Below are positions 1 to 8,611 of a stretch of 64,000 nucleotides of DNA, one piece after another. Made by a program: the position numbers and the translations under genes. The notes under the pieces are model-generated. The model was not told the origin of the DNA, searched no databases, and saw only the letters and a list, made by a program, of their open reading frames with translations. Source of the stretch: Gammaproteobacteria bacterium (GTDB taxonomy: Bacteria; Pseudomonadota; Gammaproteobacteria; Pseudomonadales; Azotimanducaceae); assembly GCA_021773565.1 (NCBI GenBank), contig JAJFJZ010000026.1, forward strand, positions 1 through 64,000, given 5' to 3'. Every line of letters begins with the position of its first letter. Position 1 is the first letter of the stretch.

Positions 1-29
1 GGGCTGTAAAAAAGATAGGAGATACATTT

Positions 30-113
30 ATGCAACAGCCAACTATGACTCGAGTAGCGGGAGTAGCATGGGGTGCATTTGGGCTTTTTGTCGCGTACAA
101 AGGCTACGGCTAG
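30..113 (+). CDS. possible 27-residue small hydrophobic protein
   Basis: An ATG at 30 follows an AGGAGA-type ribosome site with suitable spacing and opens a 27-codon frame ending in TAG. The peptide starts MQQPTMTRVAGVAWGAFGLF and ends VAYKGYG, so most of it could form one short membrane helix. I recognise no family. The good ribosome site and the hydrophobic composition speak for it; its tiny size and lack of any neighbour in the window speak against it. The gene to its left is cut off by the window edge, so operon membership cannot be judged. Confidence 0.3.
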   Translation: MQQPTMTRVAGVAWGAFGLFVAYKGYG

Positions 114-634
114 ACCGATTACAAATGGCGGCTTGTGGCCGTAAGCGGCCGCATAAAACCGTCATTTTTCGCCTTTTGAGCGTCTGCTTTGGAGAAAACT
201 GATAAAGACCCTAATCCAGACCTAAAGTCCCAATATCGACGCCCATTTCATTCGGTCTGCAGCCACGCTTTGGTACACTTTTCAGAGGTACCCTGTGGGG
301 TAGGTCGAATTGGTGTTTCAAAGCTTTTTTGCAAGGGCAATAACACGGTTTTTTAGATTTTTTCAGATTTTGAAGTGGTGCTTCGCGCTTAAAGGGTGGG
401 TATAGGTTATTCTGGGATTCGATCAACCCCTGTTTTTAGAGTCGGCCTAATACCAACCTGCCTACCGGAACCTTCTTTTTTAGCCTGCCCAGTTGCAGGT
501 GGAGCAGTCGGAGACCAGCTGTTATCCGACACATACCAGAAGCGTATTCTGAATATTGAAGTATGGGCTTAGGTATGGGCTAATTGTCGATCAAATAAAT
601 AACTGGTTATTAATCAATAGGTTAGGAGTATATC
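114..634. other. gene-poor stretch before tRNA-Ser
   Basis: About 520 bases with no convincing gene. I see a short GGCCG/CGGCC hairpin with a TAAG loop near 137-150 but no T-tract, a 9-base direct repeat GTATGGGCT at 561-569 and 573-581, and an AT-only stem AATAAC/GTTATT at 598-611, which lies just downstream of the minus-strand tRNA gene and might act as a weak terminator. A 71-codon frame on the minus strand (211-426) resembles nothing known and was not called. Confidence 0.5.
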
Positions 635-722
<88 letters not shown>

Positions 723-733
723 AGTGGACGCGC

Positions 734-763
734 ATTATAGGCAAGTGTCGCCTGTTTTGACAA
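734..763 (-). promoter_or_regulatory. sigma-70 promoter of tRNA-Ser
   Basis: On the minus strand a perfect -10 TATAAT (734-739) is preceded by TTGTCA (758-763) with an 18-base spacer. The bases between the -10 and the expected start point (GCGCGTCC) are GC-rich, like the discriminator of stringently controlled stable-RNA promoters. The expected transcript would start about 5 bases before the mature tRNA 5' end at 722. The promoter sits wholly between the galE stop and the tRNA. Confidence 0.7.
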
Positions 764-773
764 TATGAGGCTG

Positions 774-1790
774 TTAAGGGGTTTCGGTATAACCATTCGG
801 GTTATTGGTCTGCCATCGCCAGGCGTCCTTGCACATCTGTTCAAGAGACCTGGTAGCTCTCCAGCCAAGATCCTTTTCAGCTTTGGCAGGGTCGGCATAA
901 CAGGCAGCAATGTCTCCTGCGCGACGGGGTGCAATTTCATGCGGAATATTTTTACCACTTGCAGCTTCAAATGCACTCAGCGCTTCCAAAACCGAGTAGC
1001 CCTGGCCCGTACCTAAATTATGGATGGCGAGTCTGGGGCTCGACAGGAAATTCAGCGCCGCAAGATGTCCCAACGCTAAATCCACTACGTGAATATAATC
1101 TCTTACACCTGTACCATCCGGCGTTTCATAGTCACCGCCGAATACTTTCAGCGCTGCCAGCTTGCCGATGGCCACCTGGCTTACATACGGGAGCAGGTTA
1201 TTGGGAATACCGTTTGGGTCTTCACCTATTTTCCCCGAGATATGCGCTCCAGCGGGATTGAAGTACCTCAAAATCGAGATTTGCCAACTTGGGTCCGAAT
1301 GGAAAAGATCTGAAAGAATTTGCTCAATCATCAATTTGGTTTGCCCATAAGGGTTGGTAGCACGGGTAGGGAAATTTTCGTCAATGGGCACGCTGTCCGG
1401 GTCACCGTACACAGTGGCCGAAGAGCTGAACACCAGCGTTTTTACTTCGTGTTTAACCATGCTATCCAGGAGATGCAGGGTGCCAGTAATGTTGTTGTGG
1501 TAGTACCACAGGGGTTGTTCAACGGATTCGCCAACGGCCTTGAGCCCGGCAAAATGAATTACCGCGTCAATTTCCTGAGTTCCCAGAATTTCATCTATCG
1601 CAGACCGATCGAGCAAATCTGCTTGTATAAAGTGTATGGGTTTTCCGGTTATGGACTCGACCATGTTCACCGCCTTAACTGAACTGTTTGACAGGTTGTC
1701 CAGCACAACCACCGAATGCCCTTCATTCAGTATTTCCACACAGGTATGGCTGCCTATATATCCGGCGCCACCCGTTACCAAAATTTTCAC
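774..1790 (-). CDS. galE: UDP-glucose 4-epimerase GalE
   Basis: Interconverts UDP-glucose and UDP-galactose in the cytosol, feeding the Leloir pathway and polysaccharide synthesis. The 338-residue protein has the normal GalE length, an N-terminal Rossmann motif GGAGYIGSHT (residues 7-16), the SSSATVYG segment and the catalytic YGQTK (Tyr-xxx-Lys), the NPAGAH region and the C-terminal RRAGDIAACYADP and LGW signature. The start is a GTG at 1790 with GAGGAA upstream. It lies 12 bases behind the UDP-glucuronate epimerase stop on the same strand, so the two are probably co-transcribed. Confidence 0.96.
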   Translation of the reverse strand: MKILVTGGAGYIGSHTCVEILNEGHSVVVLDNLSNSSVKAVNMVESITGKPIHFIQADLLDRSAIDEILGTQEIDAVIHFAGLKAVGESVEQPLWYYHNNITGTLHLLDSMVKHEVKTLVFSSSATVYGDPDSVPIDENFPTRATNPYGQTKLMIEQILSDLFHSDPSWQISILRYFNPAGAHISGKIGEDPNGIPNNLLPYVSQVAIGKLAALKVFGGDYETPDGTGVRDYIHVVDLALGHLAALNFLSSPRLAIHNLGTGQGYSVLEALSAFEAASGKNIPHEIAPRRAGDIAACYADPAKAEKDLGWRATRSLEQMCKDAWRWQTNNPNGYTETP

Positions 1791-1802
1791 CTGATTAATT
1801 CC

Positions 1803-2792
1803 TCATCCGTAATACGATTTATACCAATCTACAAAATTTTGTATTCCAATCTCGATCGGAGTGTCGGGCTTGTAATTAACACTCGACATCAGTTCGGTCA
1901 GATCCGCATAAGTATCAGCCACATCACCGGCTTGCATAGGCAGCATATTTTTTATTGCCTTCTTTCCCAATGCCTTCTCCAGCAGTTCGATATACGTGAG
2001 CAATTCAACCGGATTATTGCTACCAATATTAAATATTCTGTAATTGGCTCGGGCGATGTCGGTATCCTGTATAGCCAGATTCTTATTCGGAGGTTTGTCC
2101 AGCACACGCAGAATGCCTTCAACGACGTCACCGACATACGTAAAATCGCGTTTATGATTGCCATGGTTAAATACATCTATCGGTTCACCTGCGAGAATCT
2201 TCCGGGTAAACAGGAATAGAGCCATATCCGGACGACCCCAGGGGCCGTAGACTGTAAAAAAACGCAAACCGGTGGTTGGAATATTAAACAGGTGACTGTA
2301 AGTGTGGGCCATCAACTCGTTGGACTTTTTTGTTGCTGCATACAAACTTACCGGATGATCAACCCGTTGCGACTCGGAAAAAGGCATGTGTGTATTGGCA
2401 CCATAAACCGAACTGGTAGAGGCGTAGACAAGGTGTTCCGTACCATATTCCCGAACTGCTTCCAGGACATTTAGAAAGCCGGTAATGTTGGCATCAATAT
2501 AGGCATGGGGATTCTCCAGGGAATATCGGACACCCGCCTGTGCTGCCAGGTGAACTATTCGGTCGGGTTTTTCGCGTGCCAGCAGTGCACTTAACACACC
2601 TGGTTTGGCCACATCGGCTATATGTTGGGTATGGGAATACTGCTCCAATCGCTTCAAACGGGCTTTTTTAAGGTCGACATCGTAGTAATCATTCAGGTTA
2701 TCAATGCCAACGACCTGATCACCACGTTTTAGCAAGGCCTCAGCGGTAAAATTGCCGATAAAACCAGCATTTCCTGTCACTAGAATTTTCAC
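1803..2792 (-). CDS. UDP-glucuronate 4-epimerase family protein
   Basis: Short-chain dehydrogenase/reductase-type sugar epimerase, most like the CapI/LpsL/UGE group that turns UDP-glucuronate into UDP-galacturonate. Seen: Rossmann motif GNAGFIG (the usual Ala is Asn), IDNLNDYYDVDLKKARL, SSSVYG, the catalytic YAATKKSNE, and FFTVYGPWGRPDMA, which is typical of this group. I start it at the GTG at 2792 (329 residues) because the protein then begins KILVTGNAGFIG as in relatives; a frame extension upstream to 2870 has no family support. It is followed by galE. Substrate specificity is inferred from family resemblance and from the UDP-glucose dehydrogenase gene nearby. Confidence 0.88.
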   Translation of the reverse strand: MKILVTGNAGFIGNFTAEALLKRGDQVVGIDNLNDYYDVDLKKARLKRLEQYSHTQHIADVAKPGVLSALLAREKPDRIVHLAAQAGVRYSLENPHAYIDANITGFLNVLEAVREYGTEHLVYASTSSVYGANTHMPFSESQRVDHPVSLYAATKKSNELMAHTYSHLFNIPTTGLRFFTVYGPWGRPDMALFLFTRKILAGEPIDVFNHGNHKRDFTYVGDVVEGILRVLDKPPNKNLAIQDTDIARANYRIFNIGSNNPVELLTYIELLEKALGKKAIKNMLPMQAGDVADTYADLTELMSSVNYKPDTPIEIGIQNFVDWYKSYYG

Positions 2793-2826
2793 AAATCCGG
2801 CCTTGTCCCTGTGCGAAATGGGTCCA

Positions 2827-2832
2827 ATTATA
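2827..2832 (-). promoter_or_regulatory. -10 box candidate for the epimerase-galE pair
   Basis: A perfect TATAAT on the minus strand 35 bases upstream of the GTG start at 2792. No good -35 hexamer is seen at 16-18 bases, so an activator or a different element would be needed. A start point near 2820 would give a leader of about 28 bases. Confidence 0.35.
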
Positions 2833-2890
2833 ACTGGATGGCGATAATCGGCGCGCCAACTGTGTACCAAATGCCTGTATTAGGTCCATC

Positions 2891-2910
2891 ATTGAGAGGC
2901 TTTTCTCAAT
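2891..2910. promoter_or_regulatory. 7-bp inverted repeat, candidate operator
   Basis: Perfect arms ATTGAGA and TCTCAAT separated by six bases (GGCTTT), in the divergent gap between the epimerase pair and the ATPase gene. The left arm contains TTGAGA, which with TACATA at 2914-2919 (16-base spacer) makes a plausible plus-strand promoter for the ATPase, so a protein on the repeat would cover the -35 box. Confidence 0.35.
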
Positions 2911-2994
2911 TATTACATAACTTTACAGCGTACTTGTCCGAAAAAGGCTAGTATTGGCCTCTATTTCGCGACTATTAGTTGAGATAAGTGGATT

Positions 2995-4185
2995 ATGTAC
3001 AGGGATTTTTTCAAACTAAGTGGCAAACCCTTTCAGCTATCACCGGATGCGCGCTTCTTTTTTCCCAGCAATGAACATAAAAGAGCTCTATCGTTCTTGC
3101 AATACGGACTTAGCCAGGCAGACGGCTTTATCGTTGTTACCGGCGATGTAGGTACCGGCAAGTCGACATTGGTGCAGGCCCTGTTATCAGACCTGGACGC
3201 TGACGAAATGCGTGTAGCTAATCTGGTCACTACCCAGTTGGGCGAAGACGATACACTGATGCTTGTCGCCATGAATTTTGGGTTAAAACTGGAGAATGAA
3301 AGTAAAGCACACATCCTTCAGGATCTGGAAGCGCTTTTTGTTCAAATTAAAATGACGGGGCAACGAGCGCTGTTAATTGTTGATGAAGCACAAAATCTCC
3401 CACCCAAATCTGTGGAAGAACTGCGTATGTTGTCTAATTTTCAGCATGAGGGTAAACCCCTGCTGCAGATATTTCTCCTGGGACAGGAGGAGTTCAGGGA
3501 CACACTGCTTTCCGATGGATTTGAGCAGTTAAGACAGAGAATTATTGCCACCTATCACCTTAATCCGCTTAGTGAAGAAGAAACGCAAACCTACATTGAA
3601 CACCGTTTGGGAAGAGTTGATTGGGATAACAATCCCGTGTTTGAACCAGATTCATTTGCGGAGATATTTCTATACACGGAAGGTGTGCCCAGGCGAATAA
3701 ACAACCTTTGCGATCGACTCCTGCTTTTTTGCTATCTGGAAGAACAACATACCATCTCGGCGCAGACGGTGAGTGCAGTTGCAGAGGAAATAGGTTCTGA
3801 ATTCCTGGCTGGGTCCAGAGAGAAATCTGTGGAACAATCCAGCGAAGGTGATGCCATTCCTGTACTGCACGAATATCGACCACCTGCGGGAACGAATGCC
3901 GGTGCCGCCAATATGCAGCATTACGAGCAGCCCTCTGAACCACTGGAAACGATGGCCAGAAGCCTGTTCGACAAGGCAAATGTGCAACAGCGTCTGTCTT
4001 CCATGGAACGCGCACTCGACACGATGGGTCATGGGCTGAAGGAAGAAATGGCTGAAATTAAAGGGCTCTTGCAGGCACTTTTAAAAGACAAGGGCCGGAA
4101 GGCTGAAAGTGATAAAAGCGATCATGCAGCCAATCGCCAAAGTGGCAAGGTCAGTCATGTGAATAAACGCAACCGGGCATCCTGA
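2995..4185 (+). CDS. ExeA/GspA-type AAA ATPase, PEP-CTERM locus subfamily
   Basis: A 396-residue P-loop ATPase. Its opening (YRDFFKLSGKPFQLSPDARF) is characteristic of the secretion ATPases found in exosortase/PEP-CTERM polysaccharide loci and of ExeA/GspA. Walker A is GDVGTGKS (about residues 49-56), Walker B is LLIVDEAQNL (about 126-135), and a sensor segment QLRQRI follows. After residue about 270 the protein is low in conservation and ends in a basic tail. Family members are thought to energise assembly or export of an envelope structure. The neighbours make nucleotide sugars, so a role in polysaccharide or envelope assembly is a fair inference. No exosortase gene is in the window. Confidence 0.85.
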   Translation: MYRDFFKLSGKPFQLSPDARFFFPSNEHKRALSFLQYGLSQADGFIVVTGDVGTGKSTLVQALLSDLDADEMRVANLVTTQLGEDDTLMLVAMNFGLKLENESKAHILQDLEALFVQIKMTGQRALLIVDEAQNLPPKSVEELRMLSNFQHEGKPLLQIFLLGQEEFRDTLLSDGFEQLRQRIIATYHLNPLSEEETQTYIEHRLGRVDWDNNPVFEPDSFAEIFLYTEGVPRRINNLCDRLLLFCYLEEQHTISAQTVSAVAEEIGSEFLAGSREKSVEQSSEGDAIPVLHEYRPPAGTNAGAANMQHYEQPSEPLETMARSLFDKANVQQRLSSMERALDTMGHGLKEEMAEIKGLLQALLKDKGRKAESDKSDHAANRQSGKVSHVNKRNRAS

Positions 4186-4189
4186 GCTC

Positions 4190-5530
4190 TCAGGGTGAGT
4201 TGAGTTTCTGGCTTCGGCCTATACAATAATAATCATAACCCATGGATTTTAGCGTTTGCGGATCATAAAGATTTCGTCCGTCAAAGATTACCCGTGCGGC
4301 TAGTGTATCACCAAGCTTCTCGAAATCGGGTGATTTAAACTCGTTCCATTCCGTGATAACAATAAGAGCATCTGCACCTTCCAGTGCCTCATCCCGGGAT
4401 GAACACAATTCCAGTCCCTTTTGACCTGGATAGTGTTTTGCCATTTCTGCATGCGCCTGTGGATCATAGGCACGAATATTTGCTCCGGCAGCCCACAGTG
4501 CCTCCATAATAACCAGACTTGGCGCCTCACGAATATCATCCGTGTTGGGCTTGAAAGCAATTCCCCATAGCGCAAAAGTCTTGCCGCTTAAGTCACCGCT
4601 GTAGTGTTTGGATATTTTGTTGTACAGAACCGTTTTTTGAACGTTATTTACCTGTTCAATACTTTGAACCATTTGCGTTGCATAGCCATTGTCATCCCCT
4701 ATGCGGATAAGCGCTTTCACATCTTTTGGAAAACAGGAGCCCCCGTATCCTGCTCCAGGATAAATAAAATTGAATCCGATGCGAGGATCCGATCCAATGC
4801 CTCGTCGTACAGATTCTATATCTGCACCCAGTAGGTCGGCAAGATTGGAAAACTCGTTCATCAGGCTGATTCGCGCCGCCAGCATGACATTCGCAGCATA
4901 TTTGGTGAGTTCGGCCGATCGAATATCCATATGCACAATTTTATCGTGATTTCGATTGAAAGGCGCATACAGTTGATCAAGCACGCGACCGGCGTTGGAG
5001 CTGTTAGAACCAATCACTATTCTATCGGGTTTCATGAAATCACTTATCGCAGCCCCCTCCTTGAGAAACTCGGGATTTGACGCTATGTCAAAACCGATTT
5101 TCACACCCCGTTTAGCCAGTTCGGCTGACAGAGTTTCTGCCACCTTATCGGCCGTCCCCACTGGGACAGTGGATTTGTTCACTACAATTTTAGGTTCTTC
5201 CATCACGGCTGCGATGGTTTTTGCGACCTGTAGAACATAGGACAAATCCGCAGAACCGTCCGTGTCGGAGGGTGTGCCTACAGCGATAAATATTACGCTG
5301 CCATGTTTAACTGCCCGAGCGGTATCGGTTGTAAAAATAAGGCGCCCACTGGCATGATTGCTTTTTACCAGGTTTTCAAGGCCAGGTTCAAATATGGGGA
5401 TGTGACCGTTGTTGAGAGCCTCCACCTTTTCTGCATCGATATCGACGCATAACACAGTGTTTCCCATTTCAGCAAAACAGGTTCCGGTAACGAGTCCCAC
5501 GTAACCGGTTCCAAAAATAGTAATATTCAC
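4190..5530 (-). CDS. ugd: UDP-glucose 6-dehydrogenase
   Basis: Oxidises UDP-glucose twice with NAD+ to UDP-glucuronate in the cytosol. The 446-residue length is normal. Seen: Rossmann motif GTGYVGLVTG (7-16), VGTPS (about 85), NKSTVPVGT (about 117), the central domain KYAANVMLAARISLMNE, the catalytic Cys in GGSCFPKDV (about 260), and the C-terminal AFKPNTDDIREAPS. The GTG start at 5530 has GGAG ten bases upstream. It provides the substrate for the UDP-glucuronate epimerase at 1803-2792. It ends tail-to-tail with the ATPase gene four bases away and follows the thiamine-diphosphate enzyme by 26 bases on the same strand. Confidence 0.96.
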   Translation of the reverse strand: MNITIFGTGYVGLVTGTCFAEMGNTVLCVDIDAEKVEALNNGHIPIFEPGLENLVKSNHASGRLIFTTDTARAVKHGSVIFIAVGTPSDTDGSADLSYVLQVAKTIAAVMEEPKIVVNKSTVPVGTADKVAETLSAELAKRGVKIGFDIASNPEFLKEGAAISDFMKPDRIVIGSNSSNAGRVLDQLYAPFNRNHDKIVHMDIRSAELTKYAANVMLAARISLMNEFSNLADLLGADIESVRRGIGSDPRIGFNFIYPGAGYGGSCFPKDVKALIRIGDDNGYATQMVQSIEQVNNVQKTVLYNKISKHYSGDLSGKTFALWGIAFKPNTDDIREAPSLVIMEALWAAGANIRAYDPQAHAEMAKHYPGQKGLELCSSRDEALEGADALIVITEWNEFKSPDFEKLGDTLAARVIFDGRNLYDPQTLKSMGYDYYCIGRSQKLNSP

Positions 5531-5556
5531 CTAGTTAATCTCCATATGTTTATTAC

Positions 5557-7095
5557 CTATACAACAGCCTCTATCAACATAGGTCCCTTGCGACTTATTG
5601 CATATTCAAGCAGACGATTAAACTCTGCACTCGTCGTAGCTCTTGAAGCTTCAACGCCCATTCCCTCGGCAATTTTTACCCAATTGATATTTGGGCGCCC
5701 AATGTCAAGCATATCCATTGCATTACGACCGGGGTTTTCAGCACCTACTCGCATCAGCTCAATTTGCAGAATAGCATATCTGTTATTGGCGAAAATTACC
5801 GTGACGACATCCAGATTTTCACGTGCCTGGGTCCATAACGCCTGCACCGTATACATGGCACTTCCGTCGGCCTGTAGAGAAATCACTTTTCTGTCAGGGC
5901 AGGCGATTGCAGCTCCCGTAGCGCAAGGCATGCCCTGACCGATAGCACCACCCATTGTATCCAACCAGTCATGTTTGCGGGTAGCGCGGGTTATCGGAGG
6001 TAACATCATGCCGGAGGTAATTGCTTCATTTACAACAATTACATTGTCAGGCATGAAATGCGCCAGAGACTGGCCAATACTTTCTCCGTTTAATGCACCA
6101 GTTGGCAATTCTGGTAGTTCCAGGGACACTGTTTCTGGCGATACTCCTGAGGCGCTTACCGCGTCTGCTAATTGAAGTAATGCTTCAGGAATGTTGTGGC
6201 TTGGCTGTGCAAACTCAATAATATTACACTCGGGTGCTGCTAATACGCTCTCAATACCGGGGTAGGCAAAAAAAGCCACGGGGGCCTTACTGGAAACCAG
6301 GATCAGATGTTTGATGGGCGCGAGCATCTCTATAGCAGACTCTGCAAAATAGGGGATTCGTTCCACGTCAACGCAGCCCGCACCCCGGCTGAGTCGTGTC
6401 ACAAAAGTATCCGCCAGAATTCTGGCGCCCGTCTTTTTGGAAATTTTACCGACTATTTCCAGACTCGCTTGAGAGGTAGCTTGCCCATTGAGAAGTATTG
6501 CGCAAGGCTCCCCGCTTTGCAGCGCTGTCCGGGTACGTGCAATCGTGCTATCGGCAACAATTGATCCGGGTTTTTTCTCTACGGGAAGGGCGGTGGAGCT
6601 GGATTCACTCCATGCGGTATCCGCTGCAAGAATTAGTGTCGCAATCTGACCCTCAAGCGCTGCTGCTATCCCGTCAGCTGCATCCTGTGCCACTGTGTGT
6701 GCCGAGTTTGTATGCCTTATCCACCCTGATACAGGACTGGCAAAACCTGCTATGTCTGAAGTTAGCGGCGCATCAAGTTCAAGATGATAACTGGCGTGGT
6801 CTCCTACAATGTTGAGAAGTGGAACACCGGCGCGCCGGGCATTGTGCAGATTGGCCAACCCATTCGCCAACCCCGGCCCTAAATGCAGAAGGGTGCAGGC
6901 TGGTTTACCGGTCATCCGCGCGTAACCGTCGGCAGCTCCGGTAACAACCCCTTCAAACAGGCACAAAATGCTGCGCATGCCGGGAACATGATCCAGTGCG
7001 GCAACAAAGTGCATTTCGGATGTCCCAGGATTTGCAAAACACGTATCAACGCCGTTATCTACCAGCGTTCGAATCAGATTTTCGGCACCATTCAT
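5557..7095 (-). CDS. thiamine-diphosphate enzyme of the acetolactate synthase-like family
   Basis: A 512-residue enzyme of the decarboxylase/synthase superfamily. The N-terminal Pyr domain has FANPGTSEMHF and the catalytic Glu in LFEGVVTGAADGYARMTG. The C-terminal PP domain carries MGGAIGQGMPCATGA and the ThDP/Mg motif LQADGSAMYT...NNRY, where Ala replaces the first Gly of GDG, as I recall for this subfamily. It is usually annotated as acetolactate synthase large subunit, but there is no ilvH-type small subunit next to it and the middle FAD-type domain is not clearly conserved, so the true substrate (a 2-keto acid, perhaps benzoylformate-like) is open. AGGAA sits before the ATG at 7095. Confidence 0.8.
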   Translation of the reverse strand: MNGAENLIRTLVDNGVDTCFANPGTSEMHFVAALDHVPGMRSILCLFEGVVTGAADGYARMTGKPACTLLHLGPGLANGLANLHNARRAGVPLLNIVGDHASYHLELDAPLTSDIAGFASPVSGWIRHTNSAHTVAQDAADGIAAALEGQIATLILAADTAWSESSSTALPVEKKPGSIVADSTIARTRTALQSGEPCAILLNGQATSQASLEIVGKISKKTGARILADTFVTRLSRGAGCVDVERIPYFAESAIEMLAPIKHLILVSSKAPVAFFAYPGIESVLAAPECNIIEFAQPSHNIPEALLQLADAVSASGVSPETVSLELPELPTGALNGESIGQSLAHFMPDNVIVVNEAITSGMMLPPITRATRKHDWLDTMGGAIGQGMPCATGAAIACPDRKVISLQADGSAMYTVQALWTQARENLDVVTVIFANNRYAILQIELMRVGAENPGRNAMDMLDIGRPNINWVKIAEGMGVEASRATTSAEFNRLLEYAISRKGPMLIEAVV

Positions 7096-7255
7096 TCAAC
7101 AATTCCTGCTGTTTAACAAAATAGGTAGTGTAAAGGTTTGCAGTCGTATCTGCGTGGATTTCCAGCTTTTATTGTCGCGGGATTGATATTTGGTCACGAT
7201 GCTTTAGGCTCCCAGCCTTTAACAGATAATTCGTATTGACTGAGTACAAATATCC

Positions 7256-8611
7256 ATGAATAAATTTGACTACGACCTTTTTGTAATCGGTGGCGGATCA
7301 GGTGGAGTAAGGGCTAGTCGTTTTTCCGCATATCATGGGGCCCGCGTCGCGGTAGCGGAAAATGGACCCTGGGGTGGTACTTGCGTAAACGTTGGTTGCG
7401 TCCCAAAAAAGCTATTTGTATATGGATCTCATTTTTCGGAAGAGTTTGAAGACGCGGCTGGTTTTGGCTGGGATCTGGGTGGTCTTAACTTTGATTGGCC
7501 ACGATTAAGGGATAATAAGTCCCGGGAAATTGAACGACTGAATAATGCCTATATCAATACGCTCGAGAGTGCGGGAGTGGATCTCATAGAGGCCACAGCA
7601 ACTATCACCGGGCGTAACACGGTGCAGGCTGGTGACAAGGAATACCGTGCAAAAAATATACTGATTGCGACCGGGGGCAAACCACATGTCCCGGAATTTC
7701 CTGGTAAGGAATTTGTAATTACCTCGAATGAGGCTTTCTATCTTGAAGAGTTTCCAAAACGGGCACTGGTCGTGGGGGGAGGCTACATAGCGGTTGAGTT
7801 TGCAGGTATTTTTCAGGGTCTGGGAGCCAAAACGACGCTAGCCTATCGGGGACCCTTGTTTTTGAGAGGCTTTGATATTGGCGTGCGTGAATTTGTCGCA
7901 GAAGAAATCGCAAAAAAACATGTTGATCTGCGCTTCAACCACGACGTTAAAAAAATTAGCAAAAACCCTGACAGCTCATTTCTTGTCGAGTTTGACTCTG
8001 GAGACAAACTGGAAACCGACCTTGTGATGTACGCAACAGGGCGAGTGCCGAATACAGAAGATCTGGGAATCGACGCTGTTAATCTCGAAACCAGATCAAA
8101 TGGTGCTATCGTCGTTAATGATCAATATGAAACAAGTGTCCCGGGCATTTATGCCATTGGTGATGTCACAGATCGCATTCAACTAACTCCCGTGGCATTG
8201 GCAGAAGCTATGTGTGTGGCCAGAAACCTGTTTCAGGGCGCCGATTCGAGGCTTGATTATGCGGACATCCCAACGGCGGTTTTTTGTCAGCCCAATATCG
8301 GAACAGTTGGTTGTACGGAAGAATCAGCGACTGAAAAATATGATCACGTCAGTATCTATGAATCCAGATTTAAACCTATGAAACACACGCTCAGTGGCCG
8401 GGATGAACAAACCTTCATGAAATTGATTGTGGATAGTAGCAGTGATCGGGTAGTGGGGGTGCACATGGTAGGTCCTGATGCTGGAGAAATAATGCAGGGT
8501 GTTGGCATTGCCTTAAAATGTGGAGCAACGAAGGCTGATTTTGACACTACAATTGGTATTCACCCTACCAGTGCTGAAGAGTTTGTATCCATGCGTGAGG
8601 TGCGCAAATGA
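7256..8611 (+). CDS. gorA: glutathione-disulfide reductase
   Basis: NADPH-dependent flavoprotein that reduces glutathione disulfide in the cytosol. Normal length (451 residues). Seen: FAD motif GGGSGGVRASR (12-22), the redox disulfide in GGTCVNVGCVPKK (about 40-52), the NADPH motif VVGGGYIAVEF (about 172), the second FAD motif YAIGDV (about 300), and the C-terminal catalytic His-Glu in HPTSAEEF (about 440). Its last codons overlap the ATG of the alkaline phosphatase (ATGA), so the two are translationally coupled. Confidence 0.97.
   Translation: MNKFDYDLFVIGGGSGGVRASRFSAYHGARVAVAENGPWGGTCVNVGCVPKKLFVYGSHFSEEFEDAAGFGWDLGGLNFDWPRLRDNKSREIERLNNAYINTLESAGVDLIEATATITGRNTVQAGDKEYRAKNILIATGGKPHVPEFPGKEFVITSNEAFYLEEFPKRALVVGGGYIAVEFAGIFQGLGAKTTLAYRGPLFLRGFDIGVREFVAEEIAKKHVDLRFNHDVKKISKNPDSSFLVEFDSGDKLETDLVMYATGRVPNTEDLGIDAVNLETRSNGAIVVNDQYETSVPGIYAIGDVTDRIQLTPVALAEAMCVARNLFQGADSRLDYADIPTAVFCQPNIGTVGCTEESATEKYDHVSIYESRFKPMKHTLSGRDEQTFMKLIVDSSSDRVVGVHMVGPDAGEIMQGVGIALKCGATKADFDTTIGIHPTSAEEFVSMREVRK

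Noticed and set aside
211-426. 71-codon minus-strand frame in the gap before tRNA-Ser
   Set aside because: TTG start touching its own AGGGG, no family resemblance, odd Lys/Cys/Pro-rich composition; looks like a chance open frame.
4181-4194. CCTGAG/CTCAGG symmetric sequence between the ATPase gene and ugd
   Set aside because: Short stem, two-base centre and no T-tract; not a convincing terminator.
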